NCBI GenBank assembly: GCA_944376685.1
Contig: CALWDN010000004.1
Coordinates: 1 to 46,961 of the forward strand
DNA: 46,961 bases
Source: an uncultured Mediterraneibacter sp.
GTDB taxonomy: Bacteria > Bacillota > Clostridia > Lachnospirales > Lachnospiraceae
Direction: 5' to 3'
The translations under genes and the position numbers were made by a program. Positions 16,907-26,406 of this stretch are shown one piece after another; positions within the stretch are counted from its first letter, which is position 1; each line of letters starts with the position of its first letter. The notes under the pieces were generated by a model. The model saw only the letters and a list, made by a program, of their open reading frames with translations. It ran no database searches and was not told the origin of the DNA.

Positions 16907-17030
16907 AAATCATTGTTGATCCGGCATCGCGAAGAGGAAACAGCAAGGTGCACTTGACGGCGGCAGGCGGTGCTTGGTAAGATATGAATTACAGTTTACA
17001 TTTGTAGATGAATGACGCGGAGGGATGTAA

Positions 17031-17801
17031 ATGCTGCTTACGATCGATGTGGGAAATACGAATATTACAATGGGCGTTTTCCGGGAGGAAATACTTCTGG
17101 GAATGTTCCGGATGACGACAAAGCGTCCGCGGACATCAGACGAATACGGGATGACGGTCTGCGGCATACTGGAGCACAGAGCCATCGATCCGAAGGAGAT
17201 CCGGGACGTGATCATTGCTTCAGTGGTGCCGGATATCATGCATTCCCTGACAAGCGGCATTATCAAATATCTCCATACGGAGCCGCTGATCGTCACGCCG
17301 GAATCAGACACCGGCATCCGGGTGGTTACGGATAATCCGTCGCGCACCGGCCCGGACCGGATCGTCAATGCGGTGGCGGGATATGAGATCGCAAATGGAC
17401 CTGCGGTCGTCATTGATTTCGGCACAGCGACCACTTACGACCTGATCGGTCCGGAGCGTACGCTGGAAGCCTGCATCATCGCGCCGGGCATTGAGACGGC
17501 GGGGCGGTCCCTCTGGGGCGGCGCGGCCATGCTGCCGGCGATCCAGATCCGGAAGCCGGACTCCATCCTGGCCCATGATACGGTGACGGGCATGCAGGGC
17601 GGCCTGGTGTACGGGGCGATCGGTCAGACGGAATATATTGTCAGAAAGATGAAAGAAGAGTCCGGATATCAGGATGCTTACGTCATCGCGACCGGCGGAC
17701 TCGGGAAGATCATCGCAAAAGAGACAGAGTGTATCGATCTGTACGATCCGCAGCTGACGCTGAACGGGCTGAGGCTGATCTATAAGAGAATGAAGAAATA
17801 A
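17031..17801 (+). CDS. coaX: Type III pantothenate kinase
   Basis: First step of coenzyme A synthesis. 256 residues, normal for the family. Motifs: nucleotide-binding LTIDVGNTNITMGV, the pantothenate-site TGPDRIVNAVA and VIDFGTATTYD, and a C-terminal ATGGLG. ATG at 17031 behind GGAGG. dusB follows 30 bp downstream. CoaX supplies CoA, the source of the phosphopantetheine arm of the upstream carrier protein, but the terminator between them argues for separate transcription. Confidence 0.95.
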   Translation: MLLTIDVGNTNITMGVFREEILLGMFRMTTKRPRTSDEYGMTVCGILEHRAIDPKEIRDVIIASVVPDIMHSLTSGIIKYLHTEPLIVTPESDTGIRVVTDNPSRTGPDRIVNAVAGYEIANGPAVVIDFGTATTYDLIGPERTLEACIIAPGIETAGRSLWGGAAMLPAIQIRKPDSILAHDTVTGMQGGLVYGAIGQTEYIVRKMKEESGYQDAYVIATGGLGKIIAKETECIDLYDPQLTLNGLRLIYKRMKK

Positions 17802-17831
17802 AACATTTTTGCATAACAGAGAATTACAATA

Positions 17832-18791
17832 ATGAAACGTTTAAAAATAGGAAATGTAGAACTTGAAAACCGATATATTTTAGGCCCCATGGCAGGCGTT
17901 ACCGACCTGCCATTTCGTCTGCTCTGCAGGGAACAGGGAGCGGGACTTCTCTGCATGGAGATGATAAGCGCGAAAGCGATCTATTATAACAACCGGAATA
18001 CGGAGAGCCTTCTTGAGATCCATCCGGATGAGCGGCCGGTATCCCTGCAGCTGTTCGGCTCGGATCCGCAGATCATGAGCGAGATGGCGAAACGGATCGA
18101 GGAGCGGCCCTTTGCAATCCTGGATGTGAACATGGGCTGTCCGGTGCCGAAAGTGGTGAAGAACGGCGAGGGCTCGGCGCTCATGAAAGAACCGAAGCTG
18201 GTCTATGAGATCGTCAGCGCCCTGGTGAAAGCGATCAAAAAGCCGGTGACCGTGAAGATCCGGAAAGGGTTTGACGATGAACATGTAAACGCGGTGGAGA
18301 TCGCGAAGATCATCGAGGAGGCCGGCGCGTCGGCCGTGGCGGTCCACGGACGGACGAGAGAGCAGTATTACAGCGGGAAGGCGGACTGGGACATTATCCG
18401 GCAGGTGAAAGAGGTGATATCAATTCCTGTCATAGGAAACGGAGATGTGACGTCGCCGCAGAAAGCGGAAGAACTGGTGCGGCAGACCGGATGCGACGGC
18501 ATTATGATCGCACGCGGCGCGGAAGGCAACCCGTGGATCTTCTCGGAGATGATCGCGTATGAAGAGACCGGCGTCGTGCCATCCCGTCCGGATAAGGATG
18601 CGGTGCGGGAAATGATGCTCCGGCACGCCAGGCTGCAGCTGCAGTACAAGGGTGAATACTGCGGCATCCGGGAGATGAGAAAGCACGTGGCATGGTACAC
18701 GAAAGGACTGAAGGGAGCGGCCCGTCTGAGGGAAAAAGTGAACGAGGTGGAGAGCCTTGAAGAACTGGAAAATCTCTTGACATCATTATAG
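17832..18791 (+). CDS. dusB: tRNA-dihydrouridine synthase, DusB type
   Basis: FMN enzyme that reduces uridines in tRNA. 319 residues with LGPMAGVTDLPFRLL at the start, the catalytic Cys103 in DVNMGCPVPKV, VHGRTREQYYSG and the FMN-binding GNGDV and ARGAEGNPW. The ribosome binding site is weak (GAGAATTACAATA), fitting co-translation with coaX. The greA promoter overlaps its 3' end. Confidence 0.95.
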   Translation: MKRLKIGNVELENRYILGPMAGVTDLPFRLLCREQGAGLLCMEMISAKAIYYNNRNTESLLEIHPDERPVSLQLFGSDPQIMSEMAKRIEERPFAILDVNMGCPVPKVVKNGEGSALMKEPKLVYEIVSALVKAIKKPVTVKIRKGFDDEHVNAVEIAKIIEEAGASAVAVHGRTREQYYSGKADWDIIRQVKEVISIPVIGNGDVTSPQKAEELVRQTGCDGIMIARGAEGNPWIFSEMIAYEETGVVPSRPDKDAVREMMLRHARLQLQYKGEYCGIREMRKHVAWYTKGLKGAARLREKVNEVESLEELENLLTSL

Positions 18792-18805
18792 AGTTTGGTT
18801 ATAAT
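18777..18805 (+). promoter_or_regulatory. Consensus sigma-A promoter of greA
   Basis: TTGACA (18777-18782), exactly 17 bp, TATAAT (18800-18805): a perfect consensus. It lies across the last codons of dusB. The leader to greA is about 100 nt. Confidence 0.9.
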
Positions 18806-18915
18806 ATTGAAATTGCGAAATAGACTTAAATGACAGCGCAGGGGACATGCATTTCCCGTGCGCGGGACATCATAATAGAAAGCAAATCCAGGGAAACAGA
18901 AAGGAAGCATTAATC

Positions 18916-19401
18916 ATGGCAGAGGCAAAGAAAAGATTACTTACTTATGCCGGACTGAAGGCGCTTGAGGACGAACTTGAAGACCTGAAAGTGGTCAAGA
19001 GAAAGGAAGTCGCAGCCAAGATCAAAGAGGCAAGAGAGCAGGGAGACCTTTCCGAAAACGCAGAGTATGACGCTGCGAAAGACGAGCAGAGGGACATCGA
19101 AGCCCGTATCGAGGAGCTCGAGGGAATCCTGAAAAATGCCGAGGTCGTTGTTGAGGATGAAGTAGACTTTGATAAGATCAATGTGGGATGTACCGTTAAG
19201 GTATATGACGTCACCTATGATGAGGAGATGGAGTTCAAGATCGTAGGGTCCACAGAGGCCAACAGCCTTGAAGGAAAGATCTCCAATGAGTCTCCGGTAG
19301 GCCAGGCGCTTCTGGGAAAACAGGTGGGCGAGACTGTGACGGTGGAGACACAGGCAGGCGATATTGAGTATAAGGTGCTCGAGATCAGCCGTTCAAAGTA
19401 A
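18916..19401 (+). CDS. greA: Transcription elongation factor GreA
   Basis: 161 residues from the ATG at 18916 (AAAGGAAG upstream); a longer in-frame ORF from 18847 has no good site. The N-terminal coiled coil carries the acidic tip [20 protein letters not shown], which enters the RNA polymerase secondary channel and stimulates cleavage of backtracked RNA. The C-terminal FKBP-like domain ends [15 protein letters not shown] stem-loop separates it from lysS; a greA-lysS pair is frequent in Firmicutes. Confidence 0.96.
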   Translation: MAEAKKRLLTYAGLKALEDELEDLKVVKRKEVAAKIKEAREQGDLSENAEYDAAKDEQRDIEARIEELEGILKNAEVVVEDEVDFDKINVGCTVKVYDVTYDEEMEFKIVGSTEANSLEGKISNESPVGQALLGKQVGETVTVETQAGDIEYKVLEISRSK

Positions 19402-19418
19402 ACATTTATGACATGACA

Positions 19419-19445
19419 CAGACCTCTTAATCTTTAAGAGGTCTG
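19419..19445 (+). terminator. Stem-loop between greA and lysS
   Basis: CAGACCTCTTAA (19419-19430) pairs with TTAAGAGGTCTG (19434-19445) around a 3-nt loop. There is no T-run, so it is more likely an attenuating or RNA-stabilising hairpin than a full stop. Confidence 0.5.
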
Positions 19446-19485
19446 AATTCGCGTGTAAGGGGATATCAGAAAGGAGAAAAGAACA

Positions 19486-21411
19486 GTGGCACAGCAGAAT
19501 AACGGACAGGAACAGGATCTGAACCAGTTGAGAAAGGTGCGCCGTGAGAAACTTGCGGAGCTGCAGCAGAACGGCAAAGACCCGTTCGTGATCACGAAAT
19601 ATGACCAGACACATCACAGCCAGGAGATCAAGGACAATTTTGATGAACTGGAAGGGAAAACCGTATCCATCGCGGGGCGTATGATGTCCAAGCGTGTGAT
19701 GGGCAAGGCTTCTTTCTGCAACGTACAGGATCTGAAAGGAAATATCCAGTCCTACGTGGCCAGAGACAGCGTGGGCGAGGAGAATTATAAAGAGTTCAAG
19801 AAACTGGACGTGGGCGATGTGATCGGCATCGAGGGCGAAGTATTCCGGACAAAGACCGGCGAGATGTCCATCCATGTATCCCATGTGACACTGCTCTCCA
19901 AGAGCCTGCAGATCCTTCCGGAGAAGTTCCACGGACTGACCAACACGGATATCCGCTACCGTCAGAGATATGTGGATCTGATCATGAACCCGGAAGTGAA
20001 GGATACATTTGTAAAACGTTCAAAGATCCTGAGCTCCATCCGTAAATATCTGGACGGCGAAGGATTCATGGAAGTGGAGACGCCGATGCTGGTTGCCAAT
20101 GCCGGCGGCGCTGCGGCAAGACCGTTTGAGACGCATTTCAATGCGCTGAACGAGGACCTGAAGCTTCGCATTTCACTGGAACTTTACCTGAAGAGACTGA
20201 TCGTGAGCGGACTGGAGAGAGTCTATGAGATCGGCCGTGTGTTCAGAAACGAGGGCCTGGATACGAGACACAATCCGGAGTTCACCCTGATGGAGCTCTA
20301 TCAGGCGTACACAGACTACAACGGCATGATGGACCTGACCGAGAACCTGTACCGCCATGTGGCGCAGGATGTGCTTGGCACAACGAAGATCGTGTACAAC
20401 GGCATCGAGATGGATCTCGGGAAGCCGTTCGAGCGCATTACCATGGTTGACGCTGTGAAGAAATATTCCGGCGTGGACTGGAATGAAGTAGAGACGCTGG
20501 AGCAGGCGCGCGAGCTTGCAAAGGCGCACAATATTGAGTTTGAGGAGCGTCATAAGAAGGGCGACATCCTGAACCTGTTCTTCGAGGAGTTCGTGGAAGA
20601 GCACCTGGTACAGCCCACATTCGTGATGGACCACCCGATCGAGATTTCTCCGCTGACCAAGAAGAAACCGGAGAACCCGGACTATGTGGAGCGTTTCGAG
20701 TTCTTCATGAACGGATGGGAGATGGCCAACGCCTACTCCGAGCTTAATGACCCGATCGACCAGAGAGAGCGCTTCAAAGCGCAGGAAGAGCAGCTTGCCC
20801 AGGGCGACGAGGAAGCGAATACAACAGACGAGGACTTCCTGAACGCGCTGGAGATCGGTATGCCGCCCACAGGAGGCATCGGATTCGGAATCGACCGTAT
20901 GTGCATGCTGCTCACAGACAGCGCGGCCATCCGTGACGTGCTGCTGTTCCCCACTATGAAGTCACAGGGCGCGGCAAAGAACGCGGCCAACAATGAAGCC
21001 CAGGGGGAGACTGCTGAAGCGCCGGCTGTGAAGCTGGACCTCTCCAAAGTGAAAGTGGAGCCGCTGTTTGAAGAGTTCGTAGATTTTGATACATTCAGCA
21101 AATCGGATTTCAGAGTGGTAAAGGTAAAAGACTGCGTTGCGGTCCCGAAGTCAAAGAAACTCCTTCAGTTTACGCTGGATGACGGAACGGGCACGGACCG
21201 CACGATCCTGAGCGGCATCCGCGAGTACTACGAGCCGGAAGAACTGGTCGGAAAGACCTGCGTGGCGATCACGAACCTTCCGCCGAGAAAGATGATGGGC
21301 ATCGACTCCTGCGGTATGCTGATCAGCGCCGTATGCGAGTACGACGGCGAAGAGATGCTGAACCTGCTGATGGTGGATGACAAGATCCCGGCGGGGGCGA
21401 AGCTGTACTAA
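19486..21411 (+). CDS. lysS: Lysyl-tRNA synthetase (class II) with C-terminal tRNA-binding domain
   Basis: 641 residues from a GTG at 19486 behind AAAGGAG; bacterial LysRS is usually about 490-500. Residues about 60-150 form the anticodon-binding OB fold, and 170-505 the class II core ([23 protein letters not shown]; the final GIGFGIDRM). Residues about 525-641 are an added EMAP/Trbp111-like domain ([10 protein letters not shown] ... [17 protein letters not shown]), also found at the C-terminus of many MetRS. It should add a general tRNA grip. The linker (517-524) is charged. A terminator follows. Confidence 0.95.
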   Translation: MAQQNNGQEQDLNQLRKVRREKLAELQQNGKDPFVITKYDQTHHSQEIKDNFDELEGKTVSIAGRMMSKRVMGKASFCNVQDLKGNIQSYVARDSVGEENYKEFKKLDVGDVIGIEGEVFRTKTGEMSIHVSHVTLLSKSLQILPEKFHGLTNTDIRYRQRYVDLIMNPEVKDTFVKRSKILSSIRKYLDGEGFMEVETPMLVANAGGAAARPFETHFNALNEDLKLRISLELYLKRLIVSGLERVYEIGRVFRNEGLDTRHNPEFTLMELYQAYTDYNGMMDLTENLYRHVAQDVLGTTKIVYNGIEMDLGKPFERITMVDAVKKYSGVDWNEVETLEQARELAKAHNIEFEERHKKGDILNLFFEEFVEEHLVQPTFVMDHPIEISPLTKKKPENPDYVERFEFFMNGWEMANAYSELNDPIDQRERFKAQEEQLAQGDEEANTTDEDFLNALEIGMPPTGGIGFGIDRMCMLLTDSAAIRDVLLFPTMKSQGAAKNAANNEAQGETAEAPAVKLDLSKVKVEPLFEEFVDFDTFSKSDFRVVKVKDCVAVPKSKKLLQFTLDDGTGTDRTILSGIREYYEPEELVGKTCVAITNLPPRKMMGIDSCGMLISAVCEYDGEEMLNLLMVDDKIPAGAKLY

Positions 21412-21432
21412 GATTGTGATGAATACGATATG

Positions 21433-21463
21433 AGAGAGAGGGGGCTTCGGCACTCTCTTTTTC
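21433..21463 (+). terminator. lysS terminator
   Basis: AGAGAG near 21433-21440 pairs with CTCTCT (21453-21458), followed by TTTTTC. The rest of 21464-21591 shows no gene. Confidence 0.7.
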
Positions 21464-21591
21464 TATTGAAAAACCAGGGGAAAAGTCGCCTGAGTTTTCA
21501 GCGGAACTTGATATTAAAAAAAAAGCGGGGCATACTATCATAAATGAAATAGACTAAAAAACAGCAGGAAGAACAGGCAGAGGAGACAAAA

Positions 21592-22515
21592 ATGCACTTT
21601 AAAAAGCTAGAATTTAATGATATACCGAAGGTGGCGGATACGCTTTATCAATACGCGCCCAACACGGCGAATGACTACACGGTCACAGGGCTTTTCCTGT
21701 GGCGCGACCTTCTGAATGCATATGTGGCTTATGAGGAGGAAGGGATCTATATATACCAGGTCGTGGACGGCTGGCATCTGTTCTATCCGCCCCTGTGCGG
21801 GGATGTCGCCGCCGGGATACGGAAGATCACAGATTACTGCACGGCTCATGCCCTGCCTTACGGATTCTATCCTCTGACGGAGGAAAATATGGACTGGATC
21901 GTGAAGGCAGGCCTTCCCTTTACGGTTGAGGAGAGTGAGGATTACAATGATTATCTGTATCTGAAGCAGGATCTGATGCAGTTCCGGGGAAGGAGATACC
22001 ATACGCAGAAGAACCATCTGAACAAATTCAACCAGACATATGAAGATTACACGTTCAGCAGGATCACGGATGCGAATATCGGGGAAGTCAGCGCGTTTTT
22101 TAAGGCGTACACAGAAAGCAAAATGCAGGGAGATATAAGCGCTGTAGAGCGCGAGGAACTGACAAAGATCCCGGAAATGCTGTCCGCCATGCAGCTGTAC
22201 AGGCTCACAGGATACTGCCTCAGCATCGATGGAAAGGTGCAGGCGGCGGAGCTTGGGGAGATCGCGGGCAATGTCTATTACTCCCATGTGGAAAAGGCGA
22301 ACAGAGAGTACAGGGGCATCTATACAAAACTGGTCCATCTGATCGTAAATGACCTGCCGGAGTCCGTCGGGCTTATCAACAGGGAAGAGGATCTGGGAGA
22401 TATGGGGCTTCGCCAGTCAAAGAGGAGATACCGCCCGTGCGGTTATATAGAGAAGAAGATGGTGTTTGTTCAGTCGGAGGCGGCTGCGCCGGGAGGGAAA
22501 CATGAATTATTTTGA
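21592..22515 (+). CDS. DUF2156 (GNAT-like acyl/aminoacyl transferase) protein
   Basis: 307 residues in the DUF2156 family, related to the aminoacyl-transfer domain of MprF. The diagnostic central piece is YLYLKQDLMQFRGRRYHTQK followed by NHLNKF. Two GNAT-like halves are visible, the second with AAELGEI and YRGIYTKLVHLIV. Family members move acyl or aminoacyl groups, but the substrate is not known for this subgroup. Its end overlaps the start of the amidohydrolase by 14 bp, so the two are coupled. Confidence 0.82.
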   Translation: MHFKKLEFNDIPKVADTLYQYAPNTANDYTVTGLFLWRDLLNAYVAYEEEGIYIYQVVDGWHLFYPPLCGDVAAGIRKITDYCTAHALPYGFYPLTEENMDWIVKAGLPFTVEESEDYNDYLYLKQDLMQFRGRRYHTQKNHLNKFNQTYEDYTFSRITDANIGEVSAFFKAYTESKMQGDISAVEREELTKIPEMLSAMQLYRLTGYCLSIDGKVQAAELGEIAGNVYYSHVEKANREYRGIYTKLVHLIVNDLPESVGLINREEDLGDMGLRQSKRRYRPCGYIEKKMVFVQSEAAAPGGKHELF

Positions 22516-23344
22516 CGCTCATTTACACTGGTTTAAAGATTCGGCGTTCGGAGACCGGCTGGCCGGGGCGCTGGGAGGCCGGCCGGATATCAGATACTAT
22601 GAAGATAAATACCGCGCCCGCGGACGGCTGGCAGGCGGCATCGTCATGGGGAACGGCCCTCTGGAAGATCAGGGCCGTGGGCTGCCTGAAGGCTTTTTCT
22701 ACTGTCTGGGGCTTGATGAACCGGACTGCGTGGACCATATCGGGGCGTTCCTTCCTGAGATCGAAAGGCATCTTGAAAGTGACAGGTGTGTCGGCTTGAA
22801 GATCTATCCGGGCTACATGCCGCTCTTCCCGCACAGCCCGAAGATGTACGGGTTATATGAGCGCCTGCGCAGCTGCGGAAAAGTACTGGCTGTACATACC
22901 GGAATGATGGCGTCTCTGGGCGGGAAGCTCAAATACGCGCATCCCATCCACCTGGATGACGTTGCGGTGGACTTCCCGGAGCTGAAGATCGTCATGTGCC
23001 ATTTCGGCAATCCGTTTCTCCCGGAAGCGGCGGCTGTGATGGAGCATAATAAGAATGTATATGCGGATCTGTCCGGACTGATCGAAGGGCCGTTTCGGAC
23101 AGAAGAGTTCATGGAGCGGGAAAAGGCTTATACAGATCTTCTGAAGCTGTGGATAAGATATGTGGGAGACTGTAAAAGATTTATGTTCGGGACAGACTGG
23201 CCGGCGGTGGACTGCGTGGAATACGGCCGTTTCATAGCCGGGCTGTTCCGTGAGGATGAGGCGGAACATGTAATGTTCAGGAATGCGCTGGAAATTTATA
23301 ATATAAAGGAGTATTTTGCGGATGAAAGGCCGGAAAGTAAGTAA
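22502..23344 (+). CDS. Amidohydrolase family (TIM-barrel metal hydrolase)
   Basis: 280 residues from the ATG at 22502 (GGAGGG upstream, inside the DUF2156 gene). The N-terminal metal ligands are in FDAHLHW. Later pieces include VGLKIYPGY, VLAVHTGM, IVMCHFGNP and the terminal FGTDWPAVD, in the order found in amidohydrolase-2 proteins. The substrate is unknown. The next gene begins inside its last codons. Confidence 0.85.
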   Translation: MNYFDAHLHWFKDSAFGDRLAGALGGRPDIRYYEDKYRARGRLAGGIVMGNGPLEDQGRGLPEGFFYCLGLDEPDCVDHIGAFLPEIERHLESDRCVGLKIYPGYMPLFPHSPKMYGLYERLRSCGKVLAVHTGMMASLGGKLKYAHPIHLDDVAVDFPELKIVMCHFGNPFLPEAAAVMEHNKNVYADLSGLIEGPFRTEEFMEREKAYTDLLKLWIRYVGDCKRFMFGTDWPAVDCVEYGRFIAGLFREDEAEHVMFRNALEIYNIKEYFADERPESK

Positions 23345-25526
23345 CAGGGGCGAGCTGGCCGGGCTGCTGGCGGATTTTGACCGATGCCATACAGAGAGGT
23401 TCGGCGCGGCGGCGGACCATGCAGTGGAAATATTTGAAGACGTCAGGACTTCGTATGACGGCAGATGGCTCTTTTTTGAGGAAGACGGCGCGCGCCTGCT
23501 GATCGGGCTGGCTGATTTTGGCAGGATGTACGCAGGCGCGTCCGGGTGGGCGCTCCCGGGACAGCTGCAGAACCTCCTCGCGGAACAGGACATCAATAAG
23601 ATCAAAACGATCGGCAGCAATATATGCATCGTTCTGTTCTGTGCTGTCCAGGCGGAAAAGGAACCCGGGCGTTTCTTCCGCGGATGTCTGGATGAGATAC
23701 GGGGCATGTACCGGGAGTACGATATCGTAATAACAGAGGGGATGTCCGGCCAGACGGCAGGGGGCCTTCTGGCAGCAGCGCCTTCCGGCCCGGACGGGGA
23801 CGGCGGATTCCGGTATTATACACATGGCGGCGCTGCAGGGAATATTTATCATATCCCTGCACAGACAGATATGTCGTCGATCTGGCTGGGCGGAGAAGGA
23901 CCGGTATATCTGGCGGTCCCGGAAAATGCAGATGTATCAGGGCTGTTTCCGGATGCGGACATAAACAGGATCCGGATAGAGATCAGCCACTACCGTGCCT
24001 CAGAAGACCGGCCGTACCTGTTTGTGCGCGAGGAATTCAGCCGGAGCGGGGCCGATATCCTTGAGATCACCTACGACCAGCTCCTGCTGTATCAGCGGCA
24101 GCTCAACCTCATCTGCCTGAAGGAGCATGTTGAAGAGTACGGAGGGCGTCAGTTCCTGATCTATACGGCTAAAGGCGGCATGGTGCAGGAAGAGGTTGTG
24201 AACCCGCGCCTGGCGGAAATGATAAAGAGCCGCCGGCGTGAGTGGGAGCTTGTCCCGGATGTGGCGCTGATGTATCCGGTAAGCATAGAAGATGTCCGCA
24301 GCCTGGCGGACAAGGCCGCAGAGTACGACCAGGATATGAATACATATATGCATGACCTTGATATCCGGCTGCAGTGCGAGACCGGCGTCCCGTACGGGCA
24401 TGACGGCTCCGATATGATGGAACGCTTCAAGGAGCGGCTCCGGAGATATTATCTGGGCGTCGTGAAATGCAGGATCACGGAAGAGATGATCATGGATATC
24501 CTCGACAGGCAGGACGTATCCGTCGGGGAGGATATATACTGTCATCTGCTCGTGGCGGCGGACGCGGAGAGCGGCGTCGGCGTCCTGTATGTGGTGTCAC
24601 TGTCCAGCCCGTTCCTGCTCAGCCATCTCATGGATAATGTGGTTCGGAACCAGCTGATGGTGATCGACGGCGAAGGCAAAAGGATCAATCTTTACGGATA
24701 TATCCGGCAAAGCTGGGGCCTGTCTATATGCGGCACGCCGAAAAGCTATGTAACCGTGCCGAAAGAAAAGGCGGCTCTTGATGACCAGCAGCTTGCGGCG
24801 CTTCTGCTGTCAGAGACGATCTATGAGGAAGGCGAGGACTTCAGCAGGCTGGTTGACCGCGAGATCATCAGCAAAGCAGAGGCGCCGTTCGGATCCGGAC
24901 AGTATGATATTGCCTACGTGGGGGTATCGCTGAACACATTTATCCAGTTTTATCCATCGTACCGGGGGACTGTGGAGTACAGGCTTTTCTGGAATTCGGT
25001 TACGGCATTCTATATCGAACTCATCCTGTTTGAGGAGGCGGCGATCAACCGCTTCAATAAGGCGCTGGTAAGCCTGATGTCCGAGGCAAACGAGGACCTT
25101 CCGGAAGATTTCCTGGAAAAGAACCGGAAGATAACGAATGAATTTCTGAGTACAGTTGAATTCTGGGATGTGCAGCTGAATTATCCCTCTTCCCAGAAAT
25201 CCATCAGCATGATCCGGGATGCGTTTGCACAGAAAACGCTGCTGGCCAGGATGGCCAGGTACCAGGAACAGGTGAAAAATATTTTTGAGATCAACAAAGA
25301 ACTGGTTGACCGAAGGGCAGAAAAAGAAGAGAAAAAGAGCAATGACAGGATGAATTTCATTCTGTTTATCCTGACGATCGTAAGCACGGTTTCCGCGGTT
25401 TATCAGACGGTGGATTATGTGATGGCATATATGACAGATGACCCGGTGAGGAATGTCTTTCCGCTGCTGACGAATATAGTCATTCTGGTGTTCGTAGGAC
25501 TCCTTTACAGGATCAAATACAGGTAA
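23322..25526 (+). CDS. Large protein with two C-terminal membrane helices, unknown
   Basis: 734 residues from the ATG at 23322, 10 bp after AAGGAG; the TTG at 23316 is too close. It overlaps the amidohydrolase end by 23 bp. Most of it is soluble and mixed alpha/beta. From about residue 590 it is helical and charged (ALVSLMSEANEDLPEDFLEK ... KELVDRRAEKEEKKSNDR), then come two membrane helices (about 680-700 and 712-732). The layout of a long helix before two C-terminal helices recalls CorA-type channels, but the GMN signature is absent. I do not recognise the N-terminal 550 residues and give no function. Confidence 0.7.
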   Translation: MKGRKVSNRGELAGLLADFDRCHTERFGAAADHAVEIFEDVRTSYDGRWLFFEEDGARLLIGLADFGRMYAGASGWALPGQLQNLLAEQDINKIKTIGSNICIVLFCAVQAEKEPGRFFRGCLDEIRGMYREYDIVITEGMSGQTAGGLLAAAPSGPDGDGGFRYYTHGGAAGNIYHIPAQTDMSSIWLGGEGPVYLAVPENADVSGLFPDADINRIRIEISHYRASEDRPYLFVREEFSRSGADILEITYDQLLLYQRQLNLICLKEHVEEYGGRQFLIYTAKGGMVQEEVVNPRLAEMIKSRRREWELVPDVALMYPVSIEDVRSLADKAAEYDQDMNTYMHDLDIRLQCETGVPYGHDGSDMMERFKERLRRYYLGVVKCRITEEMIMDILDRQDVSVGEDIYCHLLVAADAESGVGVLYVVSLSSPFLLSHLMDNVVRNQLMVIDGEGKRINLYGYIRQSWGLSICGTPKSYVTVPKEKAALDDQQLAALLLSETIYEEGEDFSRLVDREIISKAEAPFGSGQYDIAYVGVSLNTFIQFYPSYRGTVEYRLFWNSVTAFYIELILFEEAAINRFNKALVSLMSEANEDLPEDFLEKNRKITNEFLSTVEFWDVQLNYPSSQKSISMIRDAFAQKTLLARMARYQEQVKNIFEINKELVDRRAEKEEKKSNDRMNFILFILTIVSTVSAVYQTVDYVMAYMTDDPVRNVFPLLTNIVILVFVGLLYRIKYR

Positions 25527-25564
25527 TGCGGCAGGCGCCGGAGGATATGAAAGGGAGCGGAAAA

Positions 25565-25771
25565 ATGATTTCAGACAGCGAAAAAAGACTGGCAGCGTTT
25601 GAAAAAATGCTCCGGTCGGTAAAAGAGCAGTATGATTCTGCAGATGAGCGGATGAAGAAGCTGAAAACGGAGGGCAGAGAAAAGACAGCCACATACCGTC
25701 AGCTTATGGGTAATAAAATGCAGCTGCAGAATATCATATCGATTTATAAAGTATATGATCTGATAGATTAA
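25565..25771 (+). CDS. Small coiled-coil protein (68 aa)
   Basis: The ATG at 25565 follows AAAGGGAGCGG with good spacing. An in-frame ATG at 25526 overlaps the upstream stop (TAATG) and would give 81 residues. The product is a single charged helix (EKRLAAFEKMLRSVKEQYDSADERMKKLK), probably a coiled coil. It is the last gene of the DUF2156-amidohydrolase-membrane protein run, and its helix may pair with the helical part of the large protein (inference). It is not a family I recognise. Confidence 0.6.
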   Translation: MISDSEKRLAAFEKMLRSVKEQYDSADERMKKLKTEGREKTATYRQLMGNKMQLQNIISIYKVYDLID

Positions 25772-25803
25772 ATAATATTATTTGCAGCCAATACTATAAT
25801 TAA

Positions 25804-25855
25804 AGTGCAAAAATTACACTATGGATTGACAAAAGTGCAATTTTTGCACTAAAAT
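25804..25855 (+). promoter_or_regulatory. Promoter with two operators for the HTH-MNT gene
   Basis: Promoter: TTGACA (25826-25831), 18 bp, TAAAAT (25850-25855). Operator A, AGTGCAA-N3-TTACACT (25804-25820), lies upstream of the -35. Operator B, AGTGCAA-N3-TTGCACT (25834-25850), fills the spacer. The centres are 30 bp apart. A half-site GGTGCAA sits just before the start codon. The arrangement fits autorepression by the HTH domain of the gene product. Confidence 0.75.
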
Positions 25856-25873
25856 ATATGTGGAGGTGCAAAA

Positions 25874-26347
25874 ATGAGCGGATTAAAAGAACTGAGAATT
25901 GAAAAAAAAATGACTCAGAGGGAAGTGGCTGATCTGGTCGGTATTTCTTTACGTTCTTATAAGTCATATGAAAATGATGAGAACAAGCGGGATACGTTGA
26001 AATACAGATATATTATGGAGCAGTTGGAGAAGATCAATTATATTGATGAAGAACACGGCCTCTTAACTGTTAGTGATATAACCAGAAAATGTTCGGAAGT
26101 TTTTACCCGATATGACGTTAAATTCTGTTACTTATTCGGTTCTTATGCAAAAGGGAAAGAAACACCTTCCAGTGATGTGGACCTTCTTATTTCTGCAGAT
26201 GTAAAAGGAATTAAATTTTACGGACTTGCAGAGGAATTGAGAGAGATTCTTCGCAAGAAAGTCGATCTGTTAGATATAAATCAACTTAAAGATAATTTGC
26301 CGTTAACTGAAGAAATACTTAAAGACGGGATAAAAATATATGGATAA
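25874..26347 (+). CDS. HTH (Xre-type) plus MNT nucleotidyltransferase fusion, antitoxin-like
   Basis: 157 residues. Residues 1-60 are an Xre-like helix-turn-helix (MTQREVADLVGISLRSYKSYE). Residues about 75-157 are a minimal nucleotidyltransferase with the active-site pattern LFGSYAKGKETPSSDVDLLI. MNT proteins usually pair with a HEPN RNase toxin and silence it, in known cases by attaching AMP to it. Here the HTH is fused on and two operators precede the gene. The partner frame that starts inside its last codons stops after 17 codons, so the toxin appears lost. The gene is AT-richer than its neighbours, suggesting transfer. Confidence 0.85.
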   Translation: MSGLKELRIEKKMTQREVADLVGISLRSYKSYENDENKRDTLKYRYIMEQLEKINYIDEEHGLLTVSDITRKCSEVFTRYDVKFCYLFGSYAKGKETPSSDVDLLISADVKGIKFYGLAEELREILRKKVDLLDINQLKDNLPLTEEILKDGIKIYG

Positions 26348-26393
26348 TTTTATAAATGACATTCCGGCTTTATTGGAACTGCTTGCAGAATAA
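26340..26393 (+). pseudogene. 17-codon stub where the HEPN toxin partner is expected
   Basis: An ATG overlaps the MNT stop codon by 8 bp (ATGGATAA). The frame reads MDNFINDIPALLELLAE and then stops. Position and coupling fit the start of a HEPN toxin gene cut off by deletion, since the LysO-type gene ends only 13 bp later. The stub is too short to prove homology. Confidence 0.45.
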
Positions 26394-26406
26394 TGCCTCT
26401 GCAAAC

